Assembly (NCBI GenBank): GCA_019186845.1 | Contig: JABARW010000045.1 | Span: 1-64,000, forward strand | From: Planctomycetota bacterium | GTDB lineage: Bacteria > Planctomycetota > UBA8742 > UBA2392 | Length of the DNA: 64,000 nucleotides | Reading direction: 5' to 3' | Part shown: in pieces, positions 9,598 to 18,326 of the stretch | Layout of the letters: every line of letters begins with the position of its first letter | Position numbering within the stretch: the stretch's first letter is position 1 | Notes under the pieces: model-generated | What the model saw: the letters and a program-made list of their open reading frames with translations, nothing else | Database searches by the model: none | What the model was told of the DNA's origin: nothing | Made by a program: the position numbers and the translations under genes

Positions 9598-10599
9598 CTA
9601 GGCCTTCGTGAAGTCCTTGGCGTCGCTGACTGTCAGGGAATAGCCCGCCTTCTCGTCGAATTGCAGCACGCCTTTGACCACCACGAAATAGCCGCGACAG
9701 CTATCAGGCTTGGCTTGGCCGTAGGCTTTCTTGTCGCCAAATCGCACGGCGACGTCCTGCTTTTCGCGGTGGCCCAGCATGACCCGGGGCTGCTTTTCGT
9801 CGGGAAAGAGGCCATTGGCCTCCAGCACGCCGCCCAGCAGCGTCACTTCCTTGCCCACGGCCGCCTTCAGCTTCTCCCCTGTGTCGTCGTCCCCGAGGAT
9901 GATGGCGGATTTGTCGTCGCGGTGCTTCTGTTCGAACCTATCGGCCTGGTCGGCTCGTTCGCTCCACCACTTCAGCCGCTTGTCGTAGTCACGGTAGCCG
10001 CGCGGCTTCTCGGCCCAGATGCCGCGCTTGGCGTCCCGGGCCTCCTTCTCGGCGGCTTCAAACTTCTCGCGAAAGCGCCGGCTGTGGCCGTACTTCATGG
10101 AATAGGGGCTGAGCCCGGCGCGCACCAGTTCCACGTTGTAGTTCTTTTCCTCCCCCGCTCCTTTGGGCGTGGCGAAGATGTAACAGAGGTTGCGGCCGTA
10201 GTAGTCCACCTTGCGGTTAAGCGTGTCGTACTCCAGGCGCACCTTCTTGATGCCGTCAAAAAACTTCACGGCGAAGTCCCGGCCTTCTTCGCCCACGAAG
10301 GTGGCGTATTTGACGGGCATGTCGCTGACGGCCTCCTTGGCTTCGCGGTAGGCTTCAAAGTCGGAGACCGCGGCCTTGCGGTCTGAGGCGTTCTTGAAAG
10401 TCTCCTCGGCATCGAGGCACAGCAGCCTCAGGCTCGACTTGAGCCCGGTGACACGAATGGTATCGCCGTCAATCACCGCATCCTTCTCCGCCAGTTCGAA
10501 CTCTCCCAGCAGCAGAGATTCCGGCTTGTCCTGGGCCTGAGCCGAAAGGGCCAGAGCCAGGCCCAGAATCAAGGCCGTCCCGACGATTCGCTTAGTCAT
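9598..10599 (-). CDS. secreted thermonuclease (SNase)-family protein
   Basis: 333 residues from the ATG at 10599, which has GGGAG upstream and begins a clear signal peptide (hydrophobic core residues 5-20, AQA cleavage site). The staphylococcal-nuclease fold is recognisable: DGDTIRV (D46), LRLLCLDAEE (R58, D63, E66) and DYYGRNLCYI (R136). These match Asp21, Arg35, Asp40, Glu43 and Arg87 of the S. aureus enzyme, so the calcium-dependent phosphodiesterase site looks intact. The typical ELVRAGLSPY and AKRGIW helix ends follow. About 45 residues are inserted between the first and second catalytic segments, and there is an extra C-terminal domain of about 120 residues with no recognised family. 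The gene overlaps the upstream TIG-repeat gene by 8 bp (10592-10599), suggesting translational coupling. A role in extracellular DNA degradation or nucleotide scavenging is inferred. Confidence 0.8.
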   Translation of the reverse strand: MTKRIVGTALILGLALALSAQAQDKPESLLLGEFELAEKDAVIDGDTIRVTGLKSSLRLLCLDAEETFKNASDRKAAVSDFEAYREAKEAVSDMPVKYATFVGEEGRDFAVKFFDGIKKVRLEYDTLNRKVDYYGRNLCYIFATPKGAGEEKNYNVELVRAGLSPYSMKYGHSRRFREKFEAAEKEARDAKRGIWAEKPRGYRDYDKRLKWWSERADQADRFEQKHRDDKSAIILGDDDTGEKLKAAVGKEVTLLGGVLEANGLFPDEKQPRVMLGHREKQDVAVRFGDKKAYGQAKPDSCRGYFVVVKGVLQFDEKAGYSLTVSDAKDFTKA

Positions 10600-12829
10600 G
10601 CCGCGCTCCCGTGAAGTCCTGGCGCATTCTACGGGCCGCCAGCGCTGCCAGACAGAGCACCGCAAGCGCTGCCAGAATCCCGGCGCCCTGGTCGTCGCTG
10701 CTGCAGCCGCCTCCGCCACCGCCGTCACCTCCGTCAATGAGCGGTGAGGCCCGCACAGTGATCTGCAGGTTGACATTGTTGTAGTTGTTGACGCTGTCGA
10801 TTACCCGGACGCTGAACGCATAGGGGCCCGTGGCGGTGCCCGTGGGCGTGCCGGCGATGAGACCCGCCTGGCTCAGGTTCAGTCCCGGAGGCAGGGTGCC
10901 GGTGAGTACCTGGAACGTGTAAGGCGCCGTCCCGCCCGTGGCGTTGAGATTGACGGAGTAAGGTGAGCCCAGGATGGCATCTGCCAGCGCTCCATTGCTG
11001 AGGCTGAGTCCCGCGAGCAACTGCATGCCGCGCCCGGCTACATAGAGCGTAAAGGGGCTGGGCTTGGCGCTGTCGCTGTGGGAAAGCTGAATGGCGGCGG
11101 ACTTTGCGCCAACGCTCGAGGGCGTGAACAGGACATCGAATGTGTAAGTTCCACCGGCAGGAATTGCCGCGGGCAGTCCCGTGGCCGTGAGTCCAAAGTG
11201 CGGAGTGCCCGATGTCAGGGTCACGGCGCTGAGGGTGAGGCTGGCCGAGCCGTTGTTCTGCACCACAAAGGCGCGGCTGAGGCCGATGCCCGCGATGTCG
11301 TAGTCGCCGAAGTCGCGGTAGCCGCCCGTGGTCACGGGCGAGCCATCGGCCAGTGTGGCCCCGCCGGCGCCCTCTCGCAACTCGAACACCGGGTTGCCCG
11401 AGGGCGTGTAGGTGAAGGCTGAGGTCAGCAATACCGTCCCGCCCGCCGTGGTGACGGCAACATTGACGGCACCGGCGACGTGGCTGGGCGTCGTGCAGGT
11501 GATGCTCGATCCTGAAGCCGTGAGGTTGGTGGCAGGCGTGCCGTCAAACGTGACGCCGCTGGTCGTGGCCAGGTTTGTGCCGGAGAGCGTGACCACCGTC
11601 TGGCCGGTGTCCGGGCCCGTAGCCGGGGCAATGCCCGAGAGTGTGGGCGGGGCGACGAACTCAAACGCGCCGGTGAGCGTGCTGGTGCCGCTGGCCGTAG
11701 TCACGCTGACATCGGCCAGGCCGGCGGGCCTCGCTGGCGTGAGCACGACGATTTGTGTTGAGGTGTTCGACGTGACGGCCCCCGCCGCTCCGCCAAACGT
11801 GACGCTGGTGGCTCCGCCGAGGTTGCTGCCGTTGATGGTCACGCTCGTGCCCCCGGCCGTTGGGCCCAGGGCCGGCGAAAGGCCGCTCAGCGCGGGGGCT
11901 GCTCCGTAAGTGAAAGCCCCCACGGCCACGGCGGTGCCGGCGGGAGTCGTGACGGAAACATTGACTGCTCCCGCCGCCCCCGGCGGAGTCAGGCAGGTGA
12001 TGCTGGCGGCGGTGGCCACCACGTTCGTTGCGGCGGCCCCGCCAAAGGTGACACTGGTGGCGCCACTGAGGTTGGTGCCTGAAATGGTGACGCTGGTGCC
12101 GCCAGCGGTCGAGCCTGTTGCAGGTGTGACCGCGCTGATGGTGGGGGCTGGGACCTGGGAGTAGTTGAGAACGAAGTTGTCGATGCCGAAGCTGTCGCGA
12201 TTACCGCTTCCCGTGCTGGGGTTGAGGGCCGACACACGGATCTGCACCTCCTGCGCGACATTGTCCAGCGTGCTTCCAAAGTTGTAGTTGAAGGCGGTTG
12301 TACCCCAGGAACCGGGGTCGCTATAGGTGCCGATGGGGGTGAAGGCCGCCGTCGTGCCGATGCGATACTCGACGGTCCACGTTGTGGAGCGCGGCTGGAC
12401 CGAAAGCATCATGAGGTCCAGGCTCATGCTGAAGCCGGCAAATCCCAGAGTGTCCTGGATGACGAAAAGGAAGCAGGGCGGCGAGGGGCTGGCGCTGCCG
12501 GCATCCCCGAAGCTGCCGCTCTGGCGTATGCCGATGCAGCGGTTGAGCGAGTTGTTCTGATCGGTCGAAGATGAAGTCTCGATCAGTCCGGTGGCGGAAG
12601 CGTAGTTGTAGAAGTTGCCCGTGAGCGAACTCCAGGGTGAAGGCGAAAGTACGGGGGTAATCGAAAAGCCGTTGCTGGTGGTGGTGCAGACGGTCCGGGT
12701 CGTAAAGCCGTTAGGCAGTCCGCCGCCGATGCCGTCGAAGTTCTGCGTATAGTTTGTTCCGCTCAGCACAATCTGCCCGCTGAGGGCCGGCGCCAGCGAA
12801 GCCAGCAGACAAAGCAACAGTCTCGTCAT
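10592..12829 (-). CDS. secreted TIG/IPT-repeat surface protein with CTERM-like anchor
   Basis: 745 residues. Signal peptide (residues 1-18) is followed by an N-terminal beta domain with FGIDNFVLNY (about 20-225). Three IPT/TIG immunoglobulin-like repeats follow (about 227-480, each with a GTSVTISGTNL / VTFGGAAA / V-x-V-T-T core). Next come a choice-of-anchor-D/ASPM-SPD2-Hydin-like domain (about 490-605) and a putative Ig (He_PIG-like) domain with GLNLSQAGLIAGTPTG (about 610-697). The tail is a Gly run, Cys709, a hydrophobic span (about 715-732) and an Arg cluster (RRMR), the architecture of MYXO-/Synerg-CTERM-like sorting signals. AGGGG lies five bases before the ATG at 12829. It is the first gene of the trio and sits on the cell surface if the tail is used as an anchor. 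Ligand unknown. Confidence 0.75.
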   Translation of the reverse strand: MTRLLLCLLASLAPALSGQIVLSGTNYTQNFDGIGGGLPNGFTTRTVCTTTSNGFSITPVLSPSPWSSLTGNFYNYASATGLIETSSSTDQNNSLNRCIGIRQSGSFGDAGSASPSPPCFLFVIQDTLGFAGFSMSLDLMMLSVQPRSTTWTVEYRIGTTAAFTPIGTYSDPGSWGTTAFNYNFGSTLDNVAQEVQIRVSALNPSTGSGNRDSFGIDNFVLNYSQVPAPTISAVTPATGSTAGGTSVTISGTNLSGATSVTFGGAAATNVVATAASITCLTPPGAAGAVNVSVTTPAGTAVAVGAFTYGAAPALSGLSPALGPTAGGTSVTINGSNLGGATSVTFGGAAGAVTSNTSTQIVVLTPARPAGLADVSVTTASGTSTLTGAFEFVAPPTLSGIAPATGPDTGQTVVTLSGTNLATTSGVTFDGTPATNLTASGSSITCTTPSHVAGAVNVAVTTAGGTVLLTSAFTYTPSGNPVFELREGAGGATLADGSPVTTGGYRDFGDYDIAGIGLSRAFVVQNNGSASLTLSAVTLTSGTPHFGLTATGLPAAIPAGGTYTFDVLFTPSSVGAKSAAIQLSHSDSAKPSPFTLYVAGRGMQLLAGLSLSNGALADAILGSPYSVNLNATGGTAPYTFQVLTGTLPPGLNLSQAGLIAGTPTGTATGPYAFSVRVIDSVNNYNNVNLQITVRASPLIDGGDGGGGGGCSSDDQGAGILAALAVLCLAALAARRMRQDFTGARHD

Positions 12830-12978
12830 GGATGCCCCTATTGAAATCTAACCGGGCGGTGAGGATAGCGTTGGTGATTGAAGAGCGAATCAAGAACATG
12901 GCTGAAATCGGCTCGACCACCGCAAGCCGTTGAGGCGCGGGGCTTTGAATCGCTGCGTTGCCTCGCTAAAACAGAGCC

Positions 12979-13314
12979 ATGACGCCTGAAGACGTGGTCA
13001 ACCGCCAGTTGGACGCCTACAACGCCTGCGATCTGGAGGCCTTCGCCCAGACCTACACCGCGGACATCAAGATACTGGATGAGCAGGGCAAGCTGATCTG
13101 TGACGGGATCAAACAGTTGCGCGAGGTTTACGGACCCCTGTTCAAGGCCAACCCGCACCAGGTTGCCATCATCGAGAAGCGCATTGTGGGCGGGCCCTAT
13201 GTCGTCGACGACGAGACCGTGATCGGGCGCGCCGACGGAAAGACGCGGCACGCGGTGGCCATCTACAAAGTAGCGGGCGAGCAGATCAGCCACGTCACGC
13301 TTGTGCGCAAGTAA
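12979..13314 (+). CDS. SnoaL/NTF2-like fold protein
   Basis: 111 residues, the usual length for a single NTF2-like/SnoaL-like domain. The pattern VVNRQLDAYNACDLEAFAQT, then YTADIKILD, then a strand-rich second half with VVDDETVIG and HAVAIYKVAGEQISHVTLV, is typical of steroid delta-isomerase/SnoaL-like cone-shaped alpha+beta barrels. Such proteins may be small enzymes or ligand-binding domains; the ligand cannot be inferred. There is no signal peptide. It stands alone between the divergent TIG operon and the coiled-coil gene. A minus-strand reading frame over the same bases looks like a shadow. Confidence 0.7.
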   Translation: MTPEDVVNRQLDAYNACDLEAFAQTYTADIKILDEQGKLICDGIKQLREVYGPLFKANPHQVAIIEKRIVGGPYVVDDETVIGRADGKTRHAVAIYKVAGEQISHVTLVRK

Positions 13315-13397
13315 TGCCGGAGCAAGGGGTAGCGCGTTCTTCACGGGGCAGCAGCGGGCCCTTTGCGTTCTGTCGTGTTCAAAAATGGGCGGTGGAT

Positions 13398-13403
13398 TAT
13401 AAT
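13398..13403 (+). promoter_or_regulatory. candidate -10 box (TATAAT)
   Basis: A perfect TATAAT occurs in GGATTATAATGG about 135 bp upstream of the coiled-coil gene at 13536. The bases 16-17 upstream (TGTTCA) match the -35 consensus only weakly. If real, it gives a leader of about 125 nt containing a CCCCGT/ACGGGG hairpin and a second hairpin next to the ribosome-binding site. Confidence 0.4.
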
Positions 13404-13502
13404 GGTGGCCCCCGTGGGCTACGGGGTAGGGTCTTGGACAAGGCGCTGAAAGCAGCGGCAGTCATTCGCTAAGAACGCGCACAGGTTCGACAACGACAGG
13501 GG

Positions 13503-13525
13503 TCCCTCGGCCCCCCAGAGGGAGG
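13503..13525 (+). promoter_or_regulatory. hairpin partly covering the ribosome-binding site
   Basis: TCCCTC (13503-13508) is complementary to GAGGGA (13518-13523), which overlaps the strong GGGAGGAG ribosome-binding site of the gene at 13536. The loop is nine bases and C-rich. This could tune translation of the downstream membrane coiled-coil protein; a six-base-pair stem is short, so this is only a possibility. Confidence 0.3.
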
Positions 13526-13535
13526 AGAAACGAAG

Positions 13536-14492
13536 ATGGGTAAGACGATTGGAATTGTTCTCGCGCTGGTGCTTGTACTCGGCGTCGTGGGATTCATCGC
13601 GGTGAAAACCGGCTGGTTCGCCACGGCCAAAGAGGCCGGTGAGGAGTGGATGGACGAGCAGCAGCTCAAGAACTTCCCGGCGCTCGCTCGCCAGGAGCTC
13701 AAGGGCATGGAGAGCAAGCTCGAGGAAACTCGGGTGGCACGCAAGAAGCTGAACACGAAGATCAACATGCTCAGGGGCACGGACAACATGCCTGAGGAGA
13801 CGCTGATCGACGAGTCCAACGGATACGCGACCATCAAGGGCTACGAGATTCTCGTAACGCGCAAGAGCGATTACGTCAGCGCCCGCGAGAAGGCCATCAA
13901 GAGCATCGTTGCCGAGGTCAAGAAAGGTCAGGACGATTACATCAAGGCTGGCGGTGCTGTGAGCGAGTCCGGGGCCATTCCAGAGAACGTCAAGTACACC
14001 GTCACGCGCCCCAACGGCACGACGACCGAGTACACCATGGCTGAGGCTCGCAAGGTGACCGACGACCTGGCCAAGGAGATTGGGACGGCCAAGAAGGAAC
14101 TGGAGCGTTACAAGAAGCGCCAGGACAAGCTGACCAGCATCGTGAAGAACATGGAGTCCACGGGCGCCAAGCTTGACAAGGCCATTGAGACGCAGGCCGA
14201 GAAGATCAATGACATGAAGATCTTCATTCAGGACATGGAAGCCGAGCTCAAGCTCCTTGAGATCGAGAAGGACATCGCCGCTATCAACGCGGCTATCGAG
14301 GGCAAGGAGAGCGACAGCGACTTCGGCAAGCTGATCGGCAAGTTCAAGAAGGCGCAGAAGGAATTCTACGCCGGTCAGGCCGACACCGAATCGGCTGCCA
14401 AGGAAGCCGAGAAGGGTCCCAGTGCCTCAGACTTCATGGGCGCCGACAGCGGCAGCAGCAACGGCGGTGCCGCGGACGACTACTGGAAGTAA
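13536..14492 (+). CDS. membrane-anchored coiled-coil protein of unknown function
   Basis: 318 residues. An N-terminal hydrophobic segment (residues about 5-24, uncleaved by appearance) is followed by a long Lys/Glu-rich helical region with heptad-like stretches (about 40-75 and 165-270), a short non-helical middle part, and a Gly/Ser-rich acidic tail ending DDYWK. It could pass for a PspA-like or laminin-like filament, but no diagnostic motif was seen. The start follows GGAGGAG with good spacing. Lys is almost always AAG and the ribosome-binding site is strong, suggesting high expression. A terminator follows at 14518, so the gene is a single transcription unit behind the promoter proposed near 13398. 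Confidence 0.6.
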   Translation: MGKTIGIVLALVLVLGVVGFIAVKTGWFATAKEAGEEWMDEQQLKNFPALARQELKGMESKLEETRVARKKLNTKINMLRGTDNMPEETLIDESNGYATIKGYEILVTRKSDYVSAREKAIKSIVAEVKKGQDDYIKAGGAVSESGAIPENVKYTVTRPNGTTTEYTMAEARKVTDDLAKEIGTAKKELERYKKRQDKLTSIVKNMESTGAKLDKAIETQAEKINDMKIFIQDMEAELKLLEIEKDIAAINAAIEGKESDSDFGKLIGKFKKAQKEFYAGQADTESAAKEAEKGPSASDFMGADSGSSNGGAADDYWK

Positions 14493-14517
14493 CTTCGCTT
14501 TACAGCCATGGCAGTTC

Positions 14518-14545
14518 ACAGGGCCCGCGTTGCGGGCCCTGTTTC
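14518..14545 (+). terminator. rho-independent terminator
   Basis: ACAGGGCCCGC (14518-14528), loop GTT, GCGGGCCCTGT (14532-14542), then TTC: an 11-bp perfect stem 25 bp after the coiled-coil gene. Its position also argues against starting the following cyclase gene at the ATG at 14508. Confidence 0.7.
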
Positions 14546-14600
14546 ATGGGCTACGTGCGATGCGGCGCGCGATGCGGGCGGGGATTGTACATTGACGCAC

Positions 14601-17600
14601 ATGCCCAAGGCCTGCCCCGCTTGTGCCGCCGAAAATCCAGACGCCGCCAAGTTCTGCAACGAGTGCGGCGCGAAGTTCGCCGTCGGGTTGACGCCCCCGC
14701 CGGTCCAGGTCACACGCCGCGTCGCTCGCGACGAATCCCGGCGCAGCGCTGGTGAGCGTCGCGTCGTTTCGGTGCTGTTTGCCGACATCAAGGACTACAC
14801 GGCCTTGTCCGAGCAGCTGGATCCCGAGCAGGTGGAAGAGCTCGTGGGGGGCCTCTTTCGCGAATTCGCCGATGTCATAGCCCGTCACGGCGGCTACGTG
14901 GACAAGTTCATGGGCGACTCCGTGCTGGCTCTGTTCGGCGCGCCCCGCAGCCTGGGTGACGACACCGAGCGCGCCGTGGCTTGCGCCCTTGAAATGCAGC
15001 GCCGTGCCCAGGCCAGCAACGCCGGCCGCGAGAACAAGCTGGGCGTGCGCATCGGCATTGACACCGGGGAGGTTGTCGTAGGCAACATCGGCCAGCGCGG
15101 CGAGTACACCGCCATCGGCGATGCCGTCAACACGGCCAACCGCGTGCAATCCGCCGCGGAACCGGGCAGCGTGTTCATCAGCAGCGACACAGCCGCACAG
15201 GTCAAGGCCCGCTTTCGCCTCACGGAACTGCAGCCGCGCCAGCTCAAGGGCAAGGCCGACGCCGTCGTGTTGTTCCGCGTCGAGGGCATGTTGAAGACGA
15301 CGGAGCGCTACATCGGGCCCTTTGTGGGCCGCAAGCGCGAACTGGACCTGCTGCTGGCCAGCTTCGAGCAGTGCGTCGCCAATCGCCGACCCGGTTTTGT
15401 GCTGGTGCGCGGCGAGGCGGGCATGGGCAAGAGCCGCCTGTTTTATGAGTTCCGCCGCCGTCTGCGCGCCCTGCGCCATGCCCCGCGCCGCCTTACCGCG
15501 AGCTTTGCCCCCGTGGGCCAGGAGCCCATGAACGGCATGAGGCAGATTGCCCGCGCGGCCCTGGACCTTGCCCCGACTGCCGAACCGGCCCAGGCAGCGG
15601 CGGCCATTGCCCAGGCCCTGGCCCAGGCTCAGGAAGGCGCGCCGGCGCCGCCCGGCTTTGCAGAGAATCTGGCCTTTCTCGTGGGCCTGCAGGTCCGGGA
15701 ACTGGCTGAAAGCGGCCTGCCCGCGCGCCAGCGCATCGAGGGCGCGGCCGTCGCGCTCAAGCGCCTGCTGGAGTTGCGCGCGCGGGATACACCGCTGCTG
15801 GTGGTGTACGAAGACCTGCATTGGGCCGACACCGACAGTTGTGATTTCCTGCGGCGGCTCGCGCGTTCGGACCTCAGCGGGCCCATCTTCTTTCTGGCCC
15901 TTGGGCGCCCCGAAGCCATCGACCTGGTCCGTGACCTGTTGGCCAACCCATTGGAAGGCATCGGGCTGCGTGCCCTCGAACCCGGCGAGATTGCTGCCAT
16001 TTCCGGCGGCATCCTCCAGGACGGCGTCATTTCCGACGAGCTCGCGTCACTGGTGCTTCAGCGCTCCGGCGGCAATCCCTTCGTGGCTGAAGAACTGCTC
16101 AAGGGTCTGCGCGAGACCCAGATGCTGGAGCTGTCCCACGACCGCTATGTGCTGCGCGACGCCGCCAGCCAGTCGCTCATTCCCGTGGGTGTCCGGAGCA
16201 TTCTCGCCGCGCGCATTGATGCCCTCGAGGCCCGGGAGAAAGGCGCCCTGACGTCGCTGTCGGTACTGGGCCGCGAGTTCTCTCTTGATGCCGCGCTGCA
16301 CGTTCTCGGCGCTGAAGGCCAGGCTGCCATCGAAGCTCTGGCGCGCCGCGGCATGCTGGTGTTGTTGCAGGAGGACAAGAAGCGCCCGCGCTGTCTGATT
16401 TCTCACGCGCTTCTGCAGGAGGTTGCCTATGGCGGGCTGCTGAAGCGAGACAAGTGCGCCCTGCACCAGGAAGTCGCCGCCTTCTTCGAGCAGCGCCTGC
16501 AGCAGGAGTCCACCCAGGATCCCGCCCGGCTTGTAGAACTGGCCTGGCACTTGGCGCGCGCCGAGCAGCCGGAGCGTGCCTGGCCGCTCTATTATCGGGC
16601 GGGACTTAGGGCGTCTGAGGACTTCCAGTTGGCCTTCGCGGCCGAGCAGTTCCGGCGCGCCAGGGAAGAGTTCGAGCGCTGCCGCGTCCACACCGGCATT
16701 GACGGCCTTCCACCCGAGGGCGCCAAGCTCAAGCTGTTGCTGGCCCTGTGCGAGGCCTGCTTTGAGAGTGGCAAGCCCGACGAAGCCCTGGCCCACGCCG
16801 AGCAGGTGATTGCCCTGACGCAGAACAGCTTTGGCCGCCAGCGCGCCCTGGCGCTGGAGTTCGCGGCCAAGGTCGCCCATGTCAAGAGTCGCTTCGAGGA
16901 TGCCATCGTCCATGCCGAACGCGCGGCCGCCCTCTTTGAGAAGGCCGGCGAGCCCTCTGCGTCGGCGCGCCTGCACCTGTTCAAGGCGCGCATGTTTTCG
17001 CACACGGGCCAGGCGGCCCAGGGGCTTGCCCTGCTGGAGAACTTCAACCTCAAGGATGCGCCGGCCGAGACCCGGATCGATTTCTTCAACACCCGTGCTT
17101 CGCTGCTGCTGTCGCAGGGCAAAATCCGCGAAGCGCTCGACGACGAACTCAAGCGGCTGGAGATTGCTGAACGAGTCCAGGATCGGCGCAAGGTAGGCAG
17201 CGCCCACTCCAACATCGCCACTTATCTCAGCGACCTTGGCCGTCAGCAGGAGGCCGACGAGCACTTCCGCCTCGCCATGGCTGAGTATCAGCGCACCGGG
17301 GAGTTGTTCAACCTGGCCATCGTCCACGGAAACTATGGCAACCAGTTGCGCCGCGCCCGGCGGCTGGAGGAGGCTGTCAAACACCACACGCTGGCCCGCA
17401 AGCTCTCGGGCGAACTTGGCGACGAGTTCGGCATCATGGTGGCCGAAACAAACCTCGGCACCTGCCACCTCACCAGCGGCGATTTTGCCGAGGCCCGCCT
17501 GAGTTTTGAAAAGGCGCTGCCCCTGGCCCAGCGTTTTGGCTCGGCGCAGGCTATCAGCCAGCTCTTCCACAACCTGGCGCTGGCCGCCCTGCGCTGCGGC

Positions 17601-18326
17601 GACGGCGCCGCGGCCCGCGAACGCCTGGAACGTTCCAGGGCCATCAACGAAACCCAGGGCAACGAACGCGGATTGCTGCTCAATGACAACCTCGCGGCCC
17701 AGGACCAGCTCAGGCTTGGGGCCTTTGACGCCGCCCAGCGCGAACTGGCCCAGGTGGCTGAGCGGGCGGCCAAGCTGGGCATCGGGGGCTACGAACTGGC
17801 GGCCTATATGCTCATGCTGGAGGCGGCGCGACAGAAGCAGAGTGCGCCTGAAATGCGCAAGATGCTGGACGTGATCGAGCGCAGCCAGCCGGAGGCCTCG
17901 GCCGGCACCGACGACCGGGCCCTGCGCCAGGCTCACCGGCTTGCCGCGGCGGGCCTGGAAGGCGCCGAAGAGTCATTTGGCCGGGAGTTGGCTCGATTTG
18001 CTGAAGTAGCACCCCGGTCCGTGGCATTTTCTGCGGATGCCGAGGCGCTGGCCGTGGCCTCATCAGCGGTAGCCTTAGGCCCTGCAGTGCGTGTCCATGC
18101 CCAGGGCGCCCTGCCTTGGGCCCAGGGCGCTGTGGCGGCCATGGAACGCGGCGGGCGCCAGGACCTGATGGTCATCGAGGCCCTGTTTGCGCGCGGACAA
18201 CTGAGGTTGTTGTGCGGTGAGAGCGCGGGCCAATCCGACTTTGCCCGTGCCGAGCGCCTTGCGTCCCGGCTGGGCGCCGGCTGGCTGACAGAGCGGCTCA
18301 GGCAGGCCTGCGCCCGGATAACATGA
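14601..18326 (+). CDS. zinc-ribbon, class III adenylate cyclase, AAA ATPase and TPR fusion regulator
   Basis: 1241 residues from the ATG at 14601; the frame is open further upstream but that part lies in a terminator hairpin. Order: zinc ribbon (Cys5, Cys8, Cys19, Cys22); class III cyclase catalytic domain (about 55-225) with metal aspartates D62 and D106, K102 in DKFMGDS, T170 at the adenine-selecting position of YTAIGDAVNTANR, and transition-state N177/R181; AAA/STAND-type ATPase (about 235-600) with Walker A GEAGMGKSR (K277) and a Walker-B-like LLVVYEDLHWAD; then TPR repeats to the C-terminus. All key cyclase residues are present and favour ATP, so cAMP production is likely. The C-terminal parts probably sense partners or assembly state. 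No obvious ribosome-binding site; soluble protein. The TPR-peptidase gene follows about 100 bp later. Confidence 0.85.
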   Translation: MPKACPACAAENPDAAKFCNECGAKFAVGLTPPPVQVTRRVARDESRRSAGERRVVSVLFADIKDYTALSEQLDPEQVEELVGGLFREFADVIARHGGYVDKFMGDSVLALFGAPRSLGDDTERAVACALEMQRRAQASNAGRENKLGVRIGIDTGEVVVGNIGQRGEYTAIGDAVNTANRVQSAAEPGSVFISSDTAAQVKARFRLTELQPRQLKGKADAVVLFRVEGMLKTTERYIGPFVGRKRELDLLLASFEQCVANRRPGFVLVRGEAGMGKSRLFYEFRRRLRALRHAPRRLTASFAPVGQEPMNGMRQIARAALDLAPTAEPAQAAAAIAQALAQAQEGAPAPPGFAENLAFLVGLQVRELAESGLPARQRIEGAAVALKRLLELRARDTPLLVVYEDLHWADTDSCDFLRRLARSDLSGPIFFLALGRPEAIDLVRDLLANPLEGIGLRALEPGEIAAISGGILQDGVISDELASLVLQRSGGNPFVAEELLKGLRETQMLELSHDRYVLRDAASQSLIPVGVRSILAARIDALEAREKGALTSLSVLGREFSLDAALHVLGAEGQAAIEALARRGMLVLLQEDKKRPRCLISHALLQEVAYGGLLKRDKCALHQEVAAFFEQRLQQESTQDPARLVELAWHLARAEQPERAWPLYYRAGLRASEDFQLAFAAEQFRRAREEFERCRVHTGIDGLPPEGAKLKLLLALCEACFESGKPDEALAHAEQVIALTQNSFGRQRALALEFAAKVAHVKSRFEDAIVHAERAAALFEKAGEPSASARLHLFKARMFSHTGQAAQGLALLENFNLKDAPAETRIDFFNTRASLLLSQGKIREALDDELKRLEIAERVQDRRKVGSAHSNIATYLSDLGRQQEADEHFRLAMAEYQRTGELFNLAIVHGNYGNQLRRARRLEEAVKHHTLARKLSGELGDEFGIMVAETNLGTCHLTSGDFAEARLSFEKALPLAQRFGSAQAISQLFHNLALAALRCGDGAAARERLERSRAINETQGNERGLLLNDNLAAQDQLRLGAFDAAQRELAQVAERAAKLGIGGYELAAYMLMLEAARQKQSAPEMRKMLDVIERSQPEASAGTDDRALRQAHRLAAAGLEGAEESFGRELARFAEVAPRSVAFSADAEALAVASSAVALGPAVRVHAQGALPWAQGAVAAMERGGRQDLMVIEALFARGQLRLLCGESAGQSDFARAERLASRLGAGWLTERLRQACARIT

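Noticed and set aside
14508-14600. An earlier start (14508) for the cyclase gene
   Set aside because: The extra 31 codons run through the terminator hairpin of the preceding gene, and the zinc ribbon begins right after the ATG at 14601.
16047-17936. A 629-codon minus-strand frame opposite the TPR part of the cyclase gene
   Set aside because: Same antisense effect; no motif, no start signal and complete overlap with a well-supported gene.
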